This document shows positions 28,642 through 39,185 of a stretch of DNA of 64,000 nt, in pieces (within the stretch, counting starts at the first letter, position 1; each line of letters begins with the position of its first letter). The notes under the pieces are model-generated. The model made no database searches. It had not been told where the DNA came from and was given only the letters and a program-made list of their open reading frames with translations. This stretch comes from Brevundimonas diminuta 470-4 (GTDB taxonomy: Bacteria; Pseudomonadota; Alphaproteobacteria; Caulobacterales; Caulobacteraceae). A program made the position numbers and the translations under genes. Location of the stretch: NCBI GenBank assembly GCA_000318405.1, contig KB291725.1, positions 29,108 through 93,107 on the forward strand, written 5' to 3'.

Positions 28642-30339
28642 TTGCGCCGTTTCGCCGAACTTCTGGATCGACTGTCGCTGACCGCCTCGCGCAAGGCGAA
28701 GCTGGTTCTTCTGCGCGACTACCTCCGCACCACGCCCGACCCGGATCGCGGTTGGGCGCTGGCGGCGCTGACCGGCGACCTGGCGTTCTCTGCGGCCAAG
28801 CCGGCCATGATCCGCAAGGCGGCGGAGGCGCGGGTCGACCCCGTGCTGTTCGGCTGGTCTTACGACTATGTGGGCGACCTGGCCGAGACGGTCGCCCTGA
28901 TCTGGCCGTCCGACCCCGACCATCGCCCCAACCGCGAGCCGTCGCTGGGCGAGGTCGTGGACGCGCTTCAGGGCGCAGGACGACAGGAAGCGCCCCGTCT
29001 GATCGAAAGCTGGCTGAACGCGCTGGAGCCTAAGGGGCGCTGGGCGTTGTTGAAACTGGTCACAGGCGGTCTGCGCGTCGGGGTGTCGGCGCGCCTGGCC
29101 CGCACCGCCGCCGCCATGATGCGGCCGGACGCCGTCAGCGAGCCGCCGGCGCCGGAAGGCGGCGAACAGGCCGCCGTTCTGCCGCCGGTCGACGTAGCGG
29201 AAATCGAGGAGGTCTGGCACGGCCTCACGGCGCCCTATGGCGATCTGTTCGCCTGGCTGGAAGGGCGGGGCGAGCGCCCCAGCGCCGAGGCCCCCGGCCG
29301 CTTTCGTCCCGTCATGCTGGCGACCGCTCTGGATGAGGCGATGGATATGCCCCGTCTGGACCCGACGGACTTCATGGCCGAGTGGAAATGGGACGGCGTG
29401 CGGGTTCAGGCCGTGCGCGAGGGCGGGGTGACGCGGCTGTATTCCCGCACCGGCGACGACATTTCGGCGGCGTTTCCCGATGTGGTTCATGCCCTGGCCT
29501 TTGAGGGCGCTGTCGATGGCGAACTGCTGGTCGTGCGGGACGGCGCTGTCGCTCCGTTCGGCGACCTGCAACAGCGGCTGAACCGCAAGACGGCCAGCGC
29601 GCGATTGGTGGAGGACTATCCGGCGGCCATCCTGGCCTACGACCTGCTTGCCGAGGGCGCGAAGGATGTGCGGGCTCTCCCACTGACCGAGCGTCGAGAG
29701 CGGCTGGAACGACTGGTGGCGGGGCATGCGGGTGATCGCCTGGCGCTGTCGCCGCTGCTGACGCACACGACGTGGGACGATCTGGCGGCCTTGCGGGCCG
29801 ATCCGCCGGTCGGCGCCGCTGCAGAAGGTCTGATGCTGAAACGCCGTGACAGCGCCTACGTCGCCGGCCGTCCGAAGGGGCCCTGGTTCAAATGGAAACG
29901 CGACCCTCACGTCATCGACGCGGTGCTGATGTACGCTCAGCGCGGTCACGGAAAGCGGTCCGGCTTCTACTCCGACTACACCTTCGGCGTCTGGACCGAC
30001 GAGGGCGCGCTGACCCCGGTCGGCAAGGCCTATTTCGGCTTCACCGACGAGGAGCTGAAACAGATCGACAAATTCGTTCGCGACCACACGGTCGAACGGT
30101 TCGGCCCTGTGCGCTCGGTGCGGGCCGAGCGCGATTTCGGCCTGGTGCTGGAGATCGCCTTCGAGGGGCTTCAGCGCTCGACGCGGCACAAATCGGGCGT
30201 CGCCATGCGCTTTCCACGGGTCAGCCGCATCCGCTGGGACAAGCCTGCGCGCGAGGCGGATACGCTCGAGACCGTGCTCGACCTGCTGGACGCCATCGAG
30301 CGCGGCGGCGGTCGGGTCAGCGCAGGTGAAAAAGCTTGA
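28642..30339 (+). CDS. ATP-dependent DNA ligase (cisplatin damage response / LigC type)
   Basis: This 565-residue ligase starts at TTG with AGGAG five bases upstream. Residues 1-200 form an N-terminal DNA-binding domain. The adenylation motif is EWKWDGVRVQ, with the nucleophile Lys249. Further nucleotidyltransferase motifs are LYSRTGDDIS, DGELLV, EGLMLKRRDSAYVAGRPKGPWFKWKR and the OB-fold region after. It matches the group annotated as cisplatin damage response ligases. In many alphaproteobacteria this gene sits with an exonuclease, an Lhr-type helicase and a phosphoesterase; none of these is next to it here. Confidence 0.93.
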   Translation: MRRFAELLDRLSLTASRKAKLVLLRDYLRTTPDPDRGWALAALTGDLAFSAAKPAMIRKAAEARVDPVLFGWSYDYVGDLAETVALIWPSDPDHRPNREPSLGEVVDALQGAGRQEAPRLIESWLNALEPKGRWALLKLVTGGLRVGVSARLARTAAAMMRPDAVSEPPAPEGGEQAAVLPPVDVAEIEEVWHGLTAPYGDLFAWLEGRGERPSAEAPGRFRPVMLATALDEAMDMPRLDPTDFMAEWKWDGVRVQAVREGGVTRLYSRTGDDISAAFPDVVHALAFEGAVDGELLVVRDGAVAPFGDLQQRLNRKTASARLVEDYPAAILAYDLLAEGAKDVRALPLTERRERLERLVAGHAGDRLALSPLLTHTTWDDLAALRADPPVGAAAEGLMLKRRDSAYVAGRPKGPWFKWKRDPHVIDAVLMYAQRGHGKRSGFYSDYTFGVWTDEGALTPVGKAYFGFTDEELKQIDKFVRDHTVERFGPVRSVRAERDFGLVLEIAFEGLQRSTRHKSGVAMRFPRVSRIRWDKPAREADTLETVLDLLDAIERGGGRVSAGEKA

Positions 30340-30383
30340 GCATCGGGGCTTCCAATCGGCTGCACGTGCGTTAGACCCGGTTC

Positions 30384-31364
30384 ATGCTGATGAATTTCCT
30401 GCATCGTCCTGTCGTGCTGGCCGAGCCTCTGGCTCAGGCGATGGCCGCGGGCGAGCAGAGGCTGAGCATGGACGCCGCCATCCTGGCCAAGGCCTTGGAT
30501 CTGCTGGGCGATTTCGCCGTCAACCTGGCTATTGCGGCGATCATCTTCGTCCTGACCCTGCTCGCCGCCCGCTGGGCTTCGGGCGCGGCGCGGAAAATCC
30601 TGGGTCGGACGCGGCTGGTGCGGCGCGATCCCACGGTGCTGGCCTTCATGGTGCAGATCGTGCGGGTGGTGGTCATCATCATCGGCATGATCGCCGTGCT
30701 GCAGCGCCTGGGCGTGCAGACGACCTCCATCATCGCCGTTCTGGGCGCCGCCTCTCTGGCGGTCGGCCTGGCCCTGCAAGGGACGCTGTCGAACGTGGCG
30801 GCGGGGGTGATGCTGCTGATCCTGCGACCCTATCGCGTGGGCGAGGCCATCGACGTGGGCGGCGCCTCTGGCACGGTGCAGAAGCTCGACCTGTTCACCA
30901 CCCAGCTGACCAACGCCAACAACCACAAGATCGTCATTCCGAACTCCAAGGTGCTGAGCGACGTCATCGTCAACGTAACGGGCCAGCGGACGCGCCGCAT
31001 CGAGATCAAATTCACCGTGGGATATGGCGAAAACCTGAAGGACGCCTGCGCCGTTCTGGCGTCGGTCGCCAAGGTGAACGACAGGGTTCTGAAGGATCCG
31101 GCGCCGTGGACCGGCGTCACGGGCCTGTTGGACAGCGCGGTCCAGATCACCCTGCACGCCTGGGTCAACAACGCCGACTGGTGGCAGACCCAGTCCGACC
31201 TGATGCAGGCGGGCAAGGAGGCCCTGGACGAGGCCGGTATCGAGATTCCCTTCCCGCACCAGGTCGAGGTGCCGGCGAAGGACGCCAAGTTTGCGCGGGT
31301 CGTCATGGCCCCGCTACAGAATGATGCGGCTCAGGACGGATTGTCAGGCCGAGGGGGAGAGTAA
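30384..31364 (+). CDS. MscS-family mechanosensitive channel
   Basis: This 326-residue small-conductance channel relieves osmotic pressure. Three hydrophobic helices are visible; the pore-lining third helix contains TSIIAVLGAASLAVGLALQGTLSNVAAGVMLL, with the alternating Gly/Ala pattern of MscS TM3. The beta domain begins RPYRVGEAIDVGGASGTVQKLDLFTTQL and includes IPNSKVLSDVIVN. The C-terminal alpha/beta vestibule follows. Size is close to E. coli MscS (286) with a longer N-terminus. The next gene starts four bases after its stop. Confidence 0.94.
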   Translation: MLMNFLHRPVVLAEPLAQAMAAGEQRLSMDAAILAKALDLLGDFAVNLAIAAIIFVLTLLAARWASGAARKILGRTRLVRRDPTVLAFMVQIVRVVVIIIGMIAVLQRLGVQTTSIIAVLGAASLAVGLALQGTLSNVAAGVMLLILRPYRVGEAIDVGGASGTVQKLDLFTTQLTNANNHKIVIPNSKVLSDVIVNVTGQRTRRIEIKFTVGYGENLKDACAVLASVAKVNDRVLKDPAPWTGVTGLLDSAVQITLHAWVNNADWWQTQSDLMQAGKEALDEAGIEIPFPHQVEVPAKDAKFARVVMAPLQNDAAQDGLSGRGGE

Positions 31365-31367
31365 TCC

Positions 31368-32384
31368 GTGCGCTTTGATTTCGGCTCGGACAATACGGCG
31401 GGCATGGCGCCTTCGGCGCTGCAGAGCCTGATCGCGGCCAACACGGGGTTCACGCGGGCCTATGGGGCGGATGAGACTTCGGCGCGGGCCGCCGATCTGA
31501 TCCGCCAGACGCTGGACGCCGACGCCGAGGTGCGTTTCCTGTTCAGCGGCACGGCGGCCAACGCCATCGGCCTGTCGATGCTGGCGCGCCCGTATGAGGC
31601 GGTGCTGGCGCACCACGCGGCCCATATCTGCACCGACGAGACCGGCGCGCCCGGCTTCTTTGGTCAAGGCGTCGGCCTGATCGGTCTGCCCGGCTATTCG
31701 GGCAAGGTCGACGTTGCGGCGCTGCACGCCGCTCTGGAAGAGCCCGTCGTCGGCCACCGCCAGCCTGCTGCGGCACTCAGCCTGACCCAGGCGACGGAGT
31801 ACGGCGCCGTCTATTCCGAGGAAGAGCTTCGCCACCTGATTGAACCGTCCAAACAGGCGGGGCTAGGCGTCCATATGGACGGGGCGCGGCTGGCCAACGC
31901 CGTGGCGGCGGGCTTCGACCCCAAGGATGTCGCGCGGCTGGGCGTGGATATTCTGTCGTTCGGCGGCGCCAAGGCCGGCGCCCACTGCGTCGAGGCCCTG
32001 GTGATCTTCGACAGAAGCCTGACGCGTCGGATCGACAACCGGCTGAAACAGGCAGGTCAGACGGCGTCCAAGGGGCGGCTGCTTGCGGCGCCGCTGTTGG
32101 GTCTGCTGGAAAGCGGCGACTGGCTGTCGGGCGCCGCCCACGCCAATCTGATGGCCCAGCGCCTGGCCGACGGCATCGAGGCCAGGACGTCTTTCGTGCT
32201 CGCCCATCCGGTAGAGTCCAATGCGGTTTTCGTGCGGATGCCGGACGAGGCGCATCAGGCGCTGAATGCGGCCGGCTGGGCCTGCTATCAGTTCGACGAC
32301 GGTTCGGTGCGATTCGTCTGTTCCTGGGCGACCGAAGAGGCGGCGGTGGACGCCCTCATCGACGCCGTGGCGAGCCTGAACTGA
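31368..32384 (+). CDS. Low-specificity L-threonine aldolase
   Basis: This 338-residue PLP enzyme cleaves L-threonine or allo-threonine to glycine and acetaldehyde. It starts at GTG four bases after the mscS stop. Family segments are FDFGSDNTAGMAP, FLFSGTAANAIGLSML, HIGTDE-like AAHICTDETGAPGFF, HMDGARLANAV and LSFGGAKAGAHC, with the Schiff-base Lys202. Length fits the family. It is likely co-transcribed with mscS, though no functional link is evident. Confidence 0.92.
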   Translation: MRFDFGSDNTAGMAPSALQSLIAANTGFTRAYGADETSARAADLIRQTLDADAEVRFLFSGTAANAIGLSMLARPYEAVLAHHAAHICTDETGAPGFFGQGVGLIGLPGYSGKVDVAALHAALEEPVVGHRQPAAALSLTQATEYGAVYSEEELRHLIEPSKQAGLGVHMDGARLANAVAAGFDPKDVARLGVDILSFGGAKAGAHCVEALVIFDRSLTRRIDNRLKQAGQTASKGRLLAAPLLGLLESGDWLSGAAHANLMAQRLADGIEARTSFVLAHPVESNAVFVRMPDEAHQALNAAGWACYQFDDGSVRFVCSWATEEAAVDALIDAVASLN

Positions 32385-32434
32385 GGTGGCGGTCCGGTTC
32401 CGCCTCGATGGCATGACGACGGCGGAGCGCGGCG

Positions 32435-34321
32435 ATGCGGGGTGAACGCTCGGGCCGGCGCGGCGATGTCGCCACCAAGGCCATGAACGCCGGCGCCGAT
32501 CCTTCTCAGCAGGAAGCGCCGCCGACACTCGAGGCGCTGAAGAACCTGATCGGGGTGGTGGCGCGATCCGACGCGCCTCAACTGCCCTGGCGTGTGACGG
32601 GCGCGATCCTGCTGACGCTGGCGGGCAAGGGGCTCGGCGTTCTGGCGCCGCTGGTGCTGGGCGCGGCGGTCAACCATCTGGCGGCGGATCATGGGCCTGC
32701 GACGGCCGTGGGGCTGGGCTTCGCGGCCTTCGCTGTGGGCTGGGCCCTGGTGCGCTTTCTGTCGGCGGCGACGCCGCAACTGTCGGACGTCGTGTTCGCG
32801 CCGGTGCGGGCGGCGGCCCAGCGCAAGACGGCGGCCGAGACCTTCGCCCACGCCCTCAGCCTGTCGCTGGATTTCCACCAGACCAAGCGGTCCGGCGCCC
32901 TGTCGCGGGTGATGGATCGTGGATCGCGCGCCGTCGACTTCCTGTTGCGCATCCTGATGTTCAATCTGGGCCCGACGGTGCTGGAGCTGGTGCTGGCGGC
33001 GGCGGTTCTGGGCGGCAAATACGACTGGCGCTTCGGCGCGGTCGCGGTGGCGGTCGTGCTTGTCTACGCGGTCACGACCTTCGCCATGGCCAACTGGCGG
33101 CTGGAGCACCGGCGCGCCATGAACGCCGCCGACAGCGAGGCGGCGGGTCTGTCAGTGGACGCCCTGCTGAACTATGAGACGGTCAAGTCGTTCGGCGCCG
33201 AAAGCCGCGCGGCCGAGGCCTATGACCGATCCCTGTCGACCTATGTTCAGGCCTCGCTGAAAGCGAACACCTCGCTGGCGGCGCTGAACCTGATTCAGGG
33301 CCTGATCATGAACGTCGGCCTGGGCGTCATGGCGGTCATGGCCGGGTTCGAGGCGGCGGCCGGGCGCATGGGACCGGGCGATGTGACGGCCGCCGTGCTG
33401 ATCATGATCTCCCTCTATGCGCCGCTGAACATCCTGGGCTTCGCCTATCGAGAAATCCGACAGTCCTTCATCGACATGGAGGAGATGCTTAAGGTGACGC
33501 GCCAGGCGCCGCAGGTGGCGGACGCCCCCGACGCCGTGGCCCTGACCCGGCCTGAGAGCGGCTGCGGCGCCGAGATCGTCTTTGATCATGTGGGCTTCCG
33601 GCACGACGCGCGGGCGGCGGGGCTGGACGACGTCAGCTTCGTCACGCCCGCCGGCACGACAACCGCTTTGGTGGGGCCGTCCGGCGCCGGCAAGTCGACC
33701 ATCGTCAAACTGGCTCTGCGCCTGCTGGACCCGCAGGAAGGCGCCGTGCTGATCGACGGGCGGGACGCACGCGGGTTGACCCAGGCGTCGCTGCGTTCAG
33801 CGGTGGCGCTCGTGCCGCAGGACGTGGCCCTGTTCAACGACACCATCGCCGCCAACATCGCCTTCGCCCGTCCTGATGCCGACGAGGCGGCGATCTGGGC
33901 CGCCGCCGAAGGGGCCGAACTGGCCGACTTCATCCGCAACCTGCCCGAGGGCATGGAGACCCGCGTCGGGGAGCGGGGTCTGAAGCTGTCCGGCGGCGAG
34001 CGTCAGCGCGTCGGCATCGCCCGCGCCCTGTTGGCCGATCCTTGCATCCTGATCCTGGACGAGGCGACCAGCGCGCTCGACAGCCGCACCGAGGCCGCCA
34101 TCCAGAAGACGCTGCGCAAGGCGAGGGCAGGGCGCACGACCCTGGTGGTGGCGCACCGACTGTCCACCGTGGCCGACGCCGATCAGATCCTGGTGCTGAA
34201 GGCCGGACGCATCGTCGAGCGCGGCGCCCACCATGAGCTGGTGGCGCGTCAGGGCGGGGAATATGCGGCCCTGTGGCGCAAGCAGACGCGCGGAGCCAAG
34301 ACGCAGGCGCCTCAGACCTGA
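32435..34321 (+). CDS. ATM1/HMT1-type ABC exporter (fused permease-ATPase)
   Basis: This 628-residue half-transporter has a six-helix membrane domain (about residues 50-340) and an ATPase domain. Walker A is GPSGAGKSTIVKLALR, the signature is LSGGERQRVGIARALL, Walker B is CILILDEATSALDSR, and the H-loop is VVAHRLSTVADAD. SLDFHQTKRSGALSRVMDRGSRAVDFLLR and LNYETVKSFGAE are hallmarks of the Atm1 branch, which exports glutathione-linked sulfur or metal conjugates. Starts further in (MNAGADPS) are possible. The gene ends seven bases from the convergent neighbour. Confidence 0.92.
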   Translation: MRGERSGRRGDVATKAMNAGADPSQQEAPPTLEALKNLIGVVARSDAPQLPWRVTGAILLTLAGKGLGVLAPLVLGAAVNHLAADHGPATAVGLGFAAFAVGWALVRFLSAATPQLSDVVFAPVRAAAQRKTAAETFAHALSLSLDFHQTKRSGALSRVMDRGSRAVDFLLRILMFNLGPTVLELVLAAAVLGGKYDWRFGAVAVAVVLVYAVTTFAMANWRLEHRRAMNAADSEAAGLSVDALLNYETVKSFGAESRAAEAYDRSLSTYVQASLKANTSLAALNLIQGLIMNVGLGVMAVMAGFEAAAGRMGPGDVTAAVLIMISLYAPLNILGFAYREIRQSFIDMEEMLKVTRQAPQVADAPDAVALTRPESGCGAEIVFDHVGFRHDARAAGLDDVSFVTPAGTTTALVGPSGAGKSTIVKLALRLLDPQEGAVLIDGRDARGLTQASLRSAVALVPQDVALFNDTIAANIAFARPDADEAAIWAAAEGAELADFIRNLPEGMETRVGERGLKLSGGERQRVGIARALLADPCILILDEATSALDSRTEAAIQKTLRKARAGRTTLVVAHRLSTVADADQILVLKAGRIVERGAHHELVARQGGEYAALWRKQTRGAKTQAPQT

Positions 34322-34327
34322 TCCGGC

Positions 34328-34807
34328 TTAGTCCTTGGCGCCGCTGGGCGCCTTGGCCTTCAGCACGTCCCTGAGGCTCTCCAGCACCTGGGCGCGGGCG
34401 TCGCCGGCCTCGGCCGGCAGCGTCAGCAGCAGGCGCAGCGCCTGGGCGTGGACGGTGACGATGCGCCAGTCGAAGCTTTGATCTTGCGGCGCTGCGTCGA
34501 TCAGGTCGCACAGATTGGCGGCGGCGGTGCAGACGTCCTTCATCTCGAACGGCCCGGCCGCGTCGATCACGGCGCTGGCGCGAGCATAGGCCTGATCCAG
34601 CGCGGCGGAGGCTTCGTCCGGGCTGGGGGGAGGCTTCATGCCCGCCAGGGCGGACACCTGTTCCTCGATGACCTCTCGGCTGCGGGTCTCATATTCCGCC
34701 AGATTGGCGCGCGCCTGCTTCAGCGCGGTTCCGACGCTGACCCCGCCGGGCTGGTCGATCAGGGTCGACAGGCGCGAGCGACGACGATTGTGCGTGATGA
34801 CCGTCAT
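34328..34807 (-). CDS. Hypothetical protein coupled to a CheY-like regulator (CheE-like?)
   Basis: This 159-residue soluble, mostly helical protein begins MTVITHNRRRSRLSTLIDQP and contains VSVGTALKQARANLAEYETRSREVIEEQ, a likely coiled coil. The rest is Ala-rich, with VHAQALRLLLTLP. Its start overlaps the stop of the upstream response regulator by four bases (ATGA). Gene context and pattern recall the proteins labelled CheE in Caulobacter chemotaxis clusters, but that identification is from memory and weak. No other che genes are in this window. Confidence 0.7.
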   Translation of the reverse strand: MTVITHNRRRSRLSTLIDQPGGVSVGTALKQARANLAEYETRSREVIEEQVSALAGMKPPPSPDEASAALDQAYARASAVIDAAGPFEMKDVCTAAANLCDLIDAAPQDQSFDWRIVTVHAQALRLLLTLPAEAGDARAQVLESLRDVLKAKAPSGAKD

Positions 34808-35379
34808 AGATTGATCGAGCCTCTGCGCTGGGCCTCGAATTCCGCCTTGCGAATCTCCTCGGAACGACGCTCGGGACCGGGCCAGGGTTCCTCTTTGAAG
34901 CGACGGTCAGGGCCGAAATAGTCGCCGACTTCAAGAAAGGGGCGATTGTCCTTGGCCACCCAGACGATGCGTTCCAGCAGGACGCCTGCGCTGAACGGCT
35001 TGGTGATCAGGAAGTTGGCCCCGCAGTCGCGCGCCTCAGACACCTTGGAGCGACGGACGTGGGCGGCTGTCATGATAACGGGCGCATAGGCGTTCGGCTC
35101 CAGCCCCGAGCGACGCAGCCAGCGCACGAACTCATAGCCGCTCATGCCCGGCATTTCGCAATCGACCAGGATCAGGTCGACCGGATGCGTCTGCAGAATC
35201 TTGATGGCCTCGGCGGCGTCGGCGCAGGTGTGGCGCACCTTGATGCCGAAACCCAGCAGCGCCTGCGCCGTCAACTCCATCGCGAATGGGGAATCATCGA
35301 CGACCATGGTCATCGCCCCATCGAAGTTGAAGACCGCGCTTTCGCGCAGGGTTTCGCCGACCCCGTTCATGCCGCGCAT
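34804..35379 (-). CDS. Single-domain CheY-like response regulator with Arg-rich tail
   Basis: This 191-residue protein has a receiver domain at about 22-145. The acidic pair is VVDDS, the phosphoacceptor is Asp73 in LVDCEMPGMSG, and Lys is in FLITKPFSAG. There is no DNA-binding domain. The C-terminal 45 residues contain two Gly-Pro-acid-Arg-Arg motifs, GPDRRF and GPERRS, and end AEFEAQRRGS. Arg-rich tails on CheY-like proteins bind c-di-GMP in Caulobacter Cle proteins, so that is a reasonable hypothesis here. It is translationally coupled to the following gene. Confidence 0.87.
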   Translation of the reverse strand: MRGMNGVGETLRESAVFNFDGAMTMVVDDSPFAMELTAQALLGFGIKVRHTCADAAEAIKILQTHPVDLILVDCEMPGMSGYEFVRWLRRSGLEPNAYAPVIMTAAHVRRSKVSEARDCGANFLITKPFSAGVLLERIVWVAKDNRPFLEVGDYFGPDRRFKEEPWPGPERRSEEIRKAEFEAQRRGSINL

Positions 35380-35475
35380 GGGAGCCTCGAATCACGCCTT
35401 ATGGAAGCTTGGACGAATCGCATCGGCGCAGCTTCGACGCCGACGAGGCGCCATGCAACGGCTTGCTGCGGTCGA

Positions 35476-36426
35476 TCAGCCCAGACGGCCGATGGCGTAG
35501 AAACGGTCGGCGCGCTGCTTCTTCAGCTGTTCAGCCGACAGGCCGGACATGGCCTTCAGTTCTTCTTCCAGAACCTGACCGACGTTCTGGATCGCCTTTT
35601 CGCGGTCGGCGTGGGCGCCGCCCAGCGGCTCGGGGATCACGCGATCGACGATCTTCAGCTCGATCAGGTCCGGCGCCGTGATCTTCATGGCGTTGGCCGC
35701 GTCCTTGGCCCGCGATCCGTCGCGCCACAGGATGCCCGCCGCGCCTTCCGGCGAGATGACCGAATAGATCGAGTGCTCCAGCATCAGCACGCGGCTCGCC
35801 GCCGCGATGGCGATGGCGCCGCCCGAACCGCCTTCGCCCGTCACCGTGGCGATGGAGGGCACGCCCAGCGTCAGGCCGCGCTCGGTCGAGCGGGCGATGG
35901 CTTCGGCCTGGCCGCGCTCCTCGGCGCCCAGACCCGGATAGGCCCCGGCGGTGTCGACAAACGTCAGGACCGGCAGGCCGAACTGCTCGGCCATGTCCAT
36001 CAGGCGGACGGCCTTGCGATATCCCTCGGGGCGGGCCATGCCGAAGTTGTGGGTGATGCGGGTCTGGGTGTCGTGGCCCTTTTCATGGCCCATGATCACG
36101 ACCGGCTGGCCGCGGAAACGCGCCAGACCGCCCAGGATCGCCTGGTCGTCGCCGAATTGACGGTCGCCGTGCAACTCCACGAAATCGGTGAACAGGCCGT
36201 CGACATAGTCGATGAAGTGCGGACGCTGCGGGTGGCGCGCGACCTGGGTGCGCATCCACGGGTCAAGGTTGGCGTAGGCCTTGGTGCGCATGGCGTCGGC
36301 CTTCTTGCGCAGGGCGGCGATCTCGGTCTCGAACGATCCGCTGGTCGGCGCCAGCAGCGACAACTCGGCGATCTTGGCGTCCAGTTCGGCGATCGGCTTT
36401 TCGAATTCGAGATAGTGCGTGGCCAT
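35476..36426 (-). CDS. accA: Acetyl-CoA carboxylase carboxyltransferase subunit alpha
   Basis: This 316-residue subunit, with AccD, transfers the carboxyl group from biotin to acetyl-CoA in fatty acid synthesis. It begins with the typical coiled-coil start YLEFEKPIAELDAKIAEL. Conserved segments include RPHFIDYVDGLFTDFVELHGDR, GHEKGHDTQTRITHNFGMARPEGYRKA, FVDTAGAYPGLGAEERGQAEAIA and GEGGSGGAIAI. Length matches the family. It lies directly downstream of xerD on the same strand, a frequent neighbour in Caulobacterales. Confidence 0.97.
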   Translation of the reverse strand: MATHYLEFEKPIAELDAKIAELSLLAPTSGSFETEIAALRKKADAMRTKAYANLDPWMRTQVARHPQRPHFIDYVDGLFTDFVELHGDRQFGDDQAILGGLARFRGQPVVIMGHEKGHDTQTRITHNFGMARPEGYRKAVRLMDMAEQFGLPVLTFVDTAGAYPGLGAEERGQAEAIARSTERGLTLGVPSIATVTGEGGSGGAIAIAAASRVLMLEHSIYSVISPEGAAGILWRDGSRAKDAANAMKITAPDLIELKIVDRVIPEPLGGAHADREKAIQNVGQVLEEELKAMSGLSAEQLKKQRADRFYAIGRLG

Positions 36427-36511
36427 TAGGCGTCCGTGAGGAGGGAGCGCGCATTGCGCTACGGAAGGCGGCGGAACCTAGAGCGCCGAACGCTTCGGAG
36501 CAAGCGCGGCT

Positions 36512-37414
<903 letters not shown>

Positions 37415-37481
37415 GCCGTGTCAGGTCGTCTCTTCTGAGGTGTGGAGCCGGGCGGCGTCTCGTGTAGAGGGTATACGGACC

Positions 37482-38051
37482 ATGCCTTCCGACGCCTCGC
37501 CTGATTCCTTCCCGCTGTCTTCGGTCCGCACCATAGCCCTGGTGGGGCTGATGGGCGTCGGGAAATCGACCGTGGGGCGGCGGCTGGCGCAAAGGCTGGG
37601 CCTGCCATTCGCCGACGGCGATCAGGTGATCGAGGAAGCGGCGGGCATGACCGTCAGCGAAATCTTCGCCTCACGCGGCGAGGCGGAGTTCCGGGCGGGC
37701 GAGGCGCGGGTGATGCGCCGCCTGCTGGAAGGGCCGCCGATCGTGCTGGCGACCGGGGGCGGGGCAGTGCTCAACCCCGACACGCGCGCCTTAATGAAGC
37801 AACACGCCGTCAGCGTCTGGATGCGCGCCGACCTGAAGGTGATCGCCGAGCGGGTGGGGCGGCGCGACACGCGGCCCCTGTTGCGCGGACGCGACCCGCT
37901 GGTGGCGCTGAACGAGTTGGCGCGGGCGCGCTACCCCATCTACGGACAGGCCGATGTGACGGTCGATGTGGGCGGCGGCTCGCACGGTCAGGCCGTGGAC
38001 GCCATTCTGAAACAATTGCGCCGGTTCGGGCGGCAGGAGACCAAGCGATGA
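37482..38051 (+). CDS. aroK: Shikimate kinase
   Basis: This 189-residue enzyme phosphorylates shikimate. The P-loop is [15 protein letters not shown]. The substrate segments are [29 protein letters not shown] and [14 protein letters not shown], and the LID region is [11 protein letters not shown]. The start [10 protein letters not shown] was preferred because the open frame further upstream crosses the xerD promoter side. Its stop overlaps aroB by ATGA, so aroK-aroB are coupled, as in many proteobacteria. The product feeds chorismate used by the trp genes of this window. Confidence 0.96.
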   Translation: MPSDASPDSFPLSSVRTIALVGLMGVGKSTVGRRLAQRLGLPFADGDQVIEEAAGMTVSEIFASRGEAEFRAGEARVMRRLLEGPPIVLATGGGAVLNPDTRALMKQHAVSVWMRADLKVIAERVGRRDTRPLLRGRDPLVALNELARARYPIYGQADVTVDVGGGSHGQAVDAILKQLRRFGRQETKR

Positions 38052-39154
38052 CGACGACGATCCCGGTCGCGGGCGGCGCCTTCGCCCCCTATGAGGTCGT
38101 CGTCGGGCGGGGCCTGCTGAAGGCGGCGGGCGCCGAGGTTGCGGCGCTGAAGCCCACGCGCGCCTTCATCGTCAGCGACGAGACGGTGGCGGCCATCCAC
38201 GGCGAAACGGTGCGCGCGTCTCTGGCGGCGGAGGGGCTGGCTACGGGGCTGGTGACGGTTCCGGCGGGGGAGGCGTCCAAGTCGTTTGAACAGCTTGAGG
38301 CCGTGCTGGACCGCCTGCTGGCCGAGGGGCTGGACCGCAAGAGCATGGTCGTCGCGCTGGGCGGCGGCGTGGTGGGCGACCTGGCTGGTCTGGCGGCCGC
38401 CCTGTTCATGCGCGGCATCGATTTCGTGCAGGTTCCGACGACCCTGCTGGCTCAGGTGGATTCCTCGGTCGGCGGCAAGACGGCGATCGATACTCCGCGC
38501 GGCAAGAACCTGATCGGCGCCTTCCACCAGCCGCGCCGGGTGCTGGCCGACATCGAGGCGCTGGCCACCCTGCCGATGCGCCAGGTGCGCTCGGGCTGGG
38601 CCGAGGTGCTGAAGCACGGGCTGATCTGCGACGCGGCCTTCTTCGACTGGTTGGGCAATGAAGGCGCCGCGGGCGCACAGGGCGACCCCGACGCGCTGGA
38701 ACGGGCGGTGATCCGTTCGGTCGAGATCAAGGCCCAGATCGTCGGCGAGGACGAGAAGGAGGCGGGCCGCCGCGCCCTGCTGAACCTGGGCCACACCTTC
38801 GGCCACGCTCTGGAGGCCGAGCTGGCCTTCGGCGAGACATTGACGCACGGCGAGGCGGTGGCGCTGGGCTGCGCCATGGCCTTCCGTTACTCGGCGCAGC
38901 AGGGACTGTGTGCGGCGTCCGAGGCCGAGCGCGCCGAGGCGGGCATCCGCGCGGCGGGCCTGCCGACGCGGCTGTCGGACGTGGAACACACCTTCGCCGC
39001 CGACGCCCTGATCGCGCGCATGGCGGGGGACAAGAAGGCCGAGGGCGGGCGTCTTACCTTGATCCTGGCGCGAGCCGTGGGCGACGTCTTCACCGACAAG
39101 AATGTGGACGCCGAGGCGGTGCGCGCCTTCCTGATCGAGGAGGGCGCGGCGTGA
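38048..39154 (+). CDS. aroB: 3-Dehydroquinate synthase
   Basis: This 368-residue NAD- and metal-dependent enzyme catalyses the second shikimate-pathway step. Motifs are [65 protein letters not shown] and the metal-binding [13 protein letters not shown] plus [14 protein letters not shown]. The start overlaps the aroK stop. At its end, the TGA stop overlaps a GTG (GTGA) that was probably the original start of the downstream acetyltransferase. Confidence 0.97.
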   Translation: MTTTIPVAGGAFAPYEVVVGRGLLKAAGAEVAALKPTRAFIVSDETVAAIHGETVRASLAAEGLATGLVTVPAGEASKSFEQLEAVLDRLLAEGLDRKSMVVALGGGVVGDLAGLAAALFMRGIDFVQVPTTLLAQVDSSVGGKTAIDTPRGKNLIGAFHQPRRVLADIEALATLPMRQVRSGWAEVLKHGLICDAAFFDWLGNEGAAGAQGDPDALERAVIRSVEIKAQIVGEDEKEAGRRALLNLGHTFGHALEAELAFGETLTHGEAVALGCAMAFRYSAQQGLCAASEAERAEAGIRAAGLPTRLSDVEHTFAADALIARMAGDKKAEGGRLTLILARAVGDVFTDKNVDAEAVRAFLIEEGAA

Positions 39155-39185
39155 ACCTGCCCCCGTCGTCCTTGAAGACGCTTTC

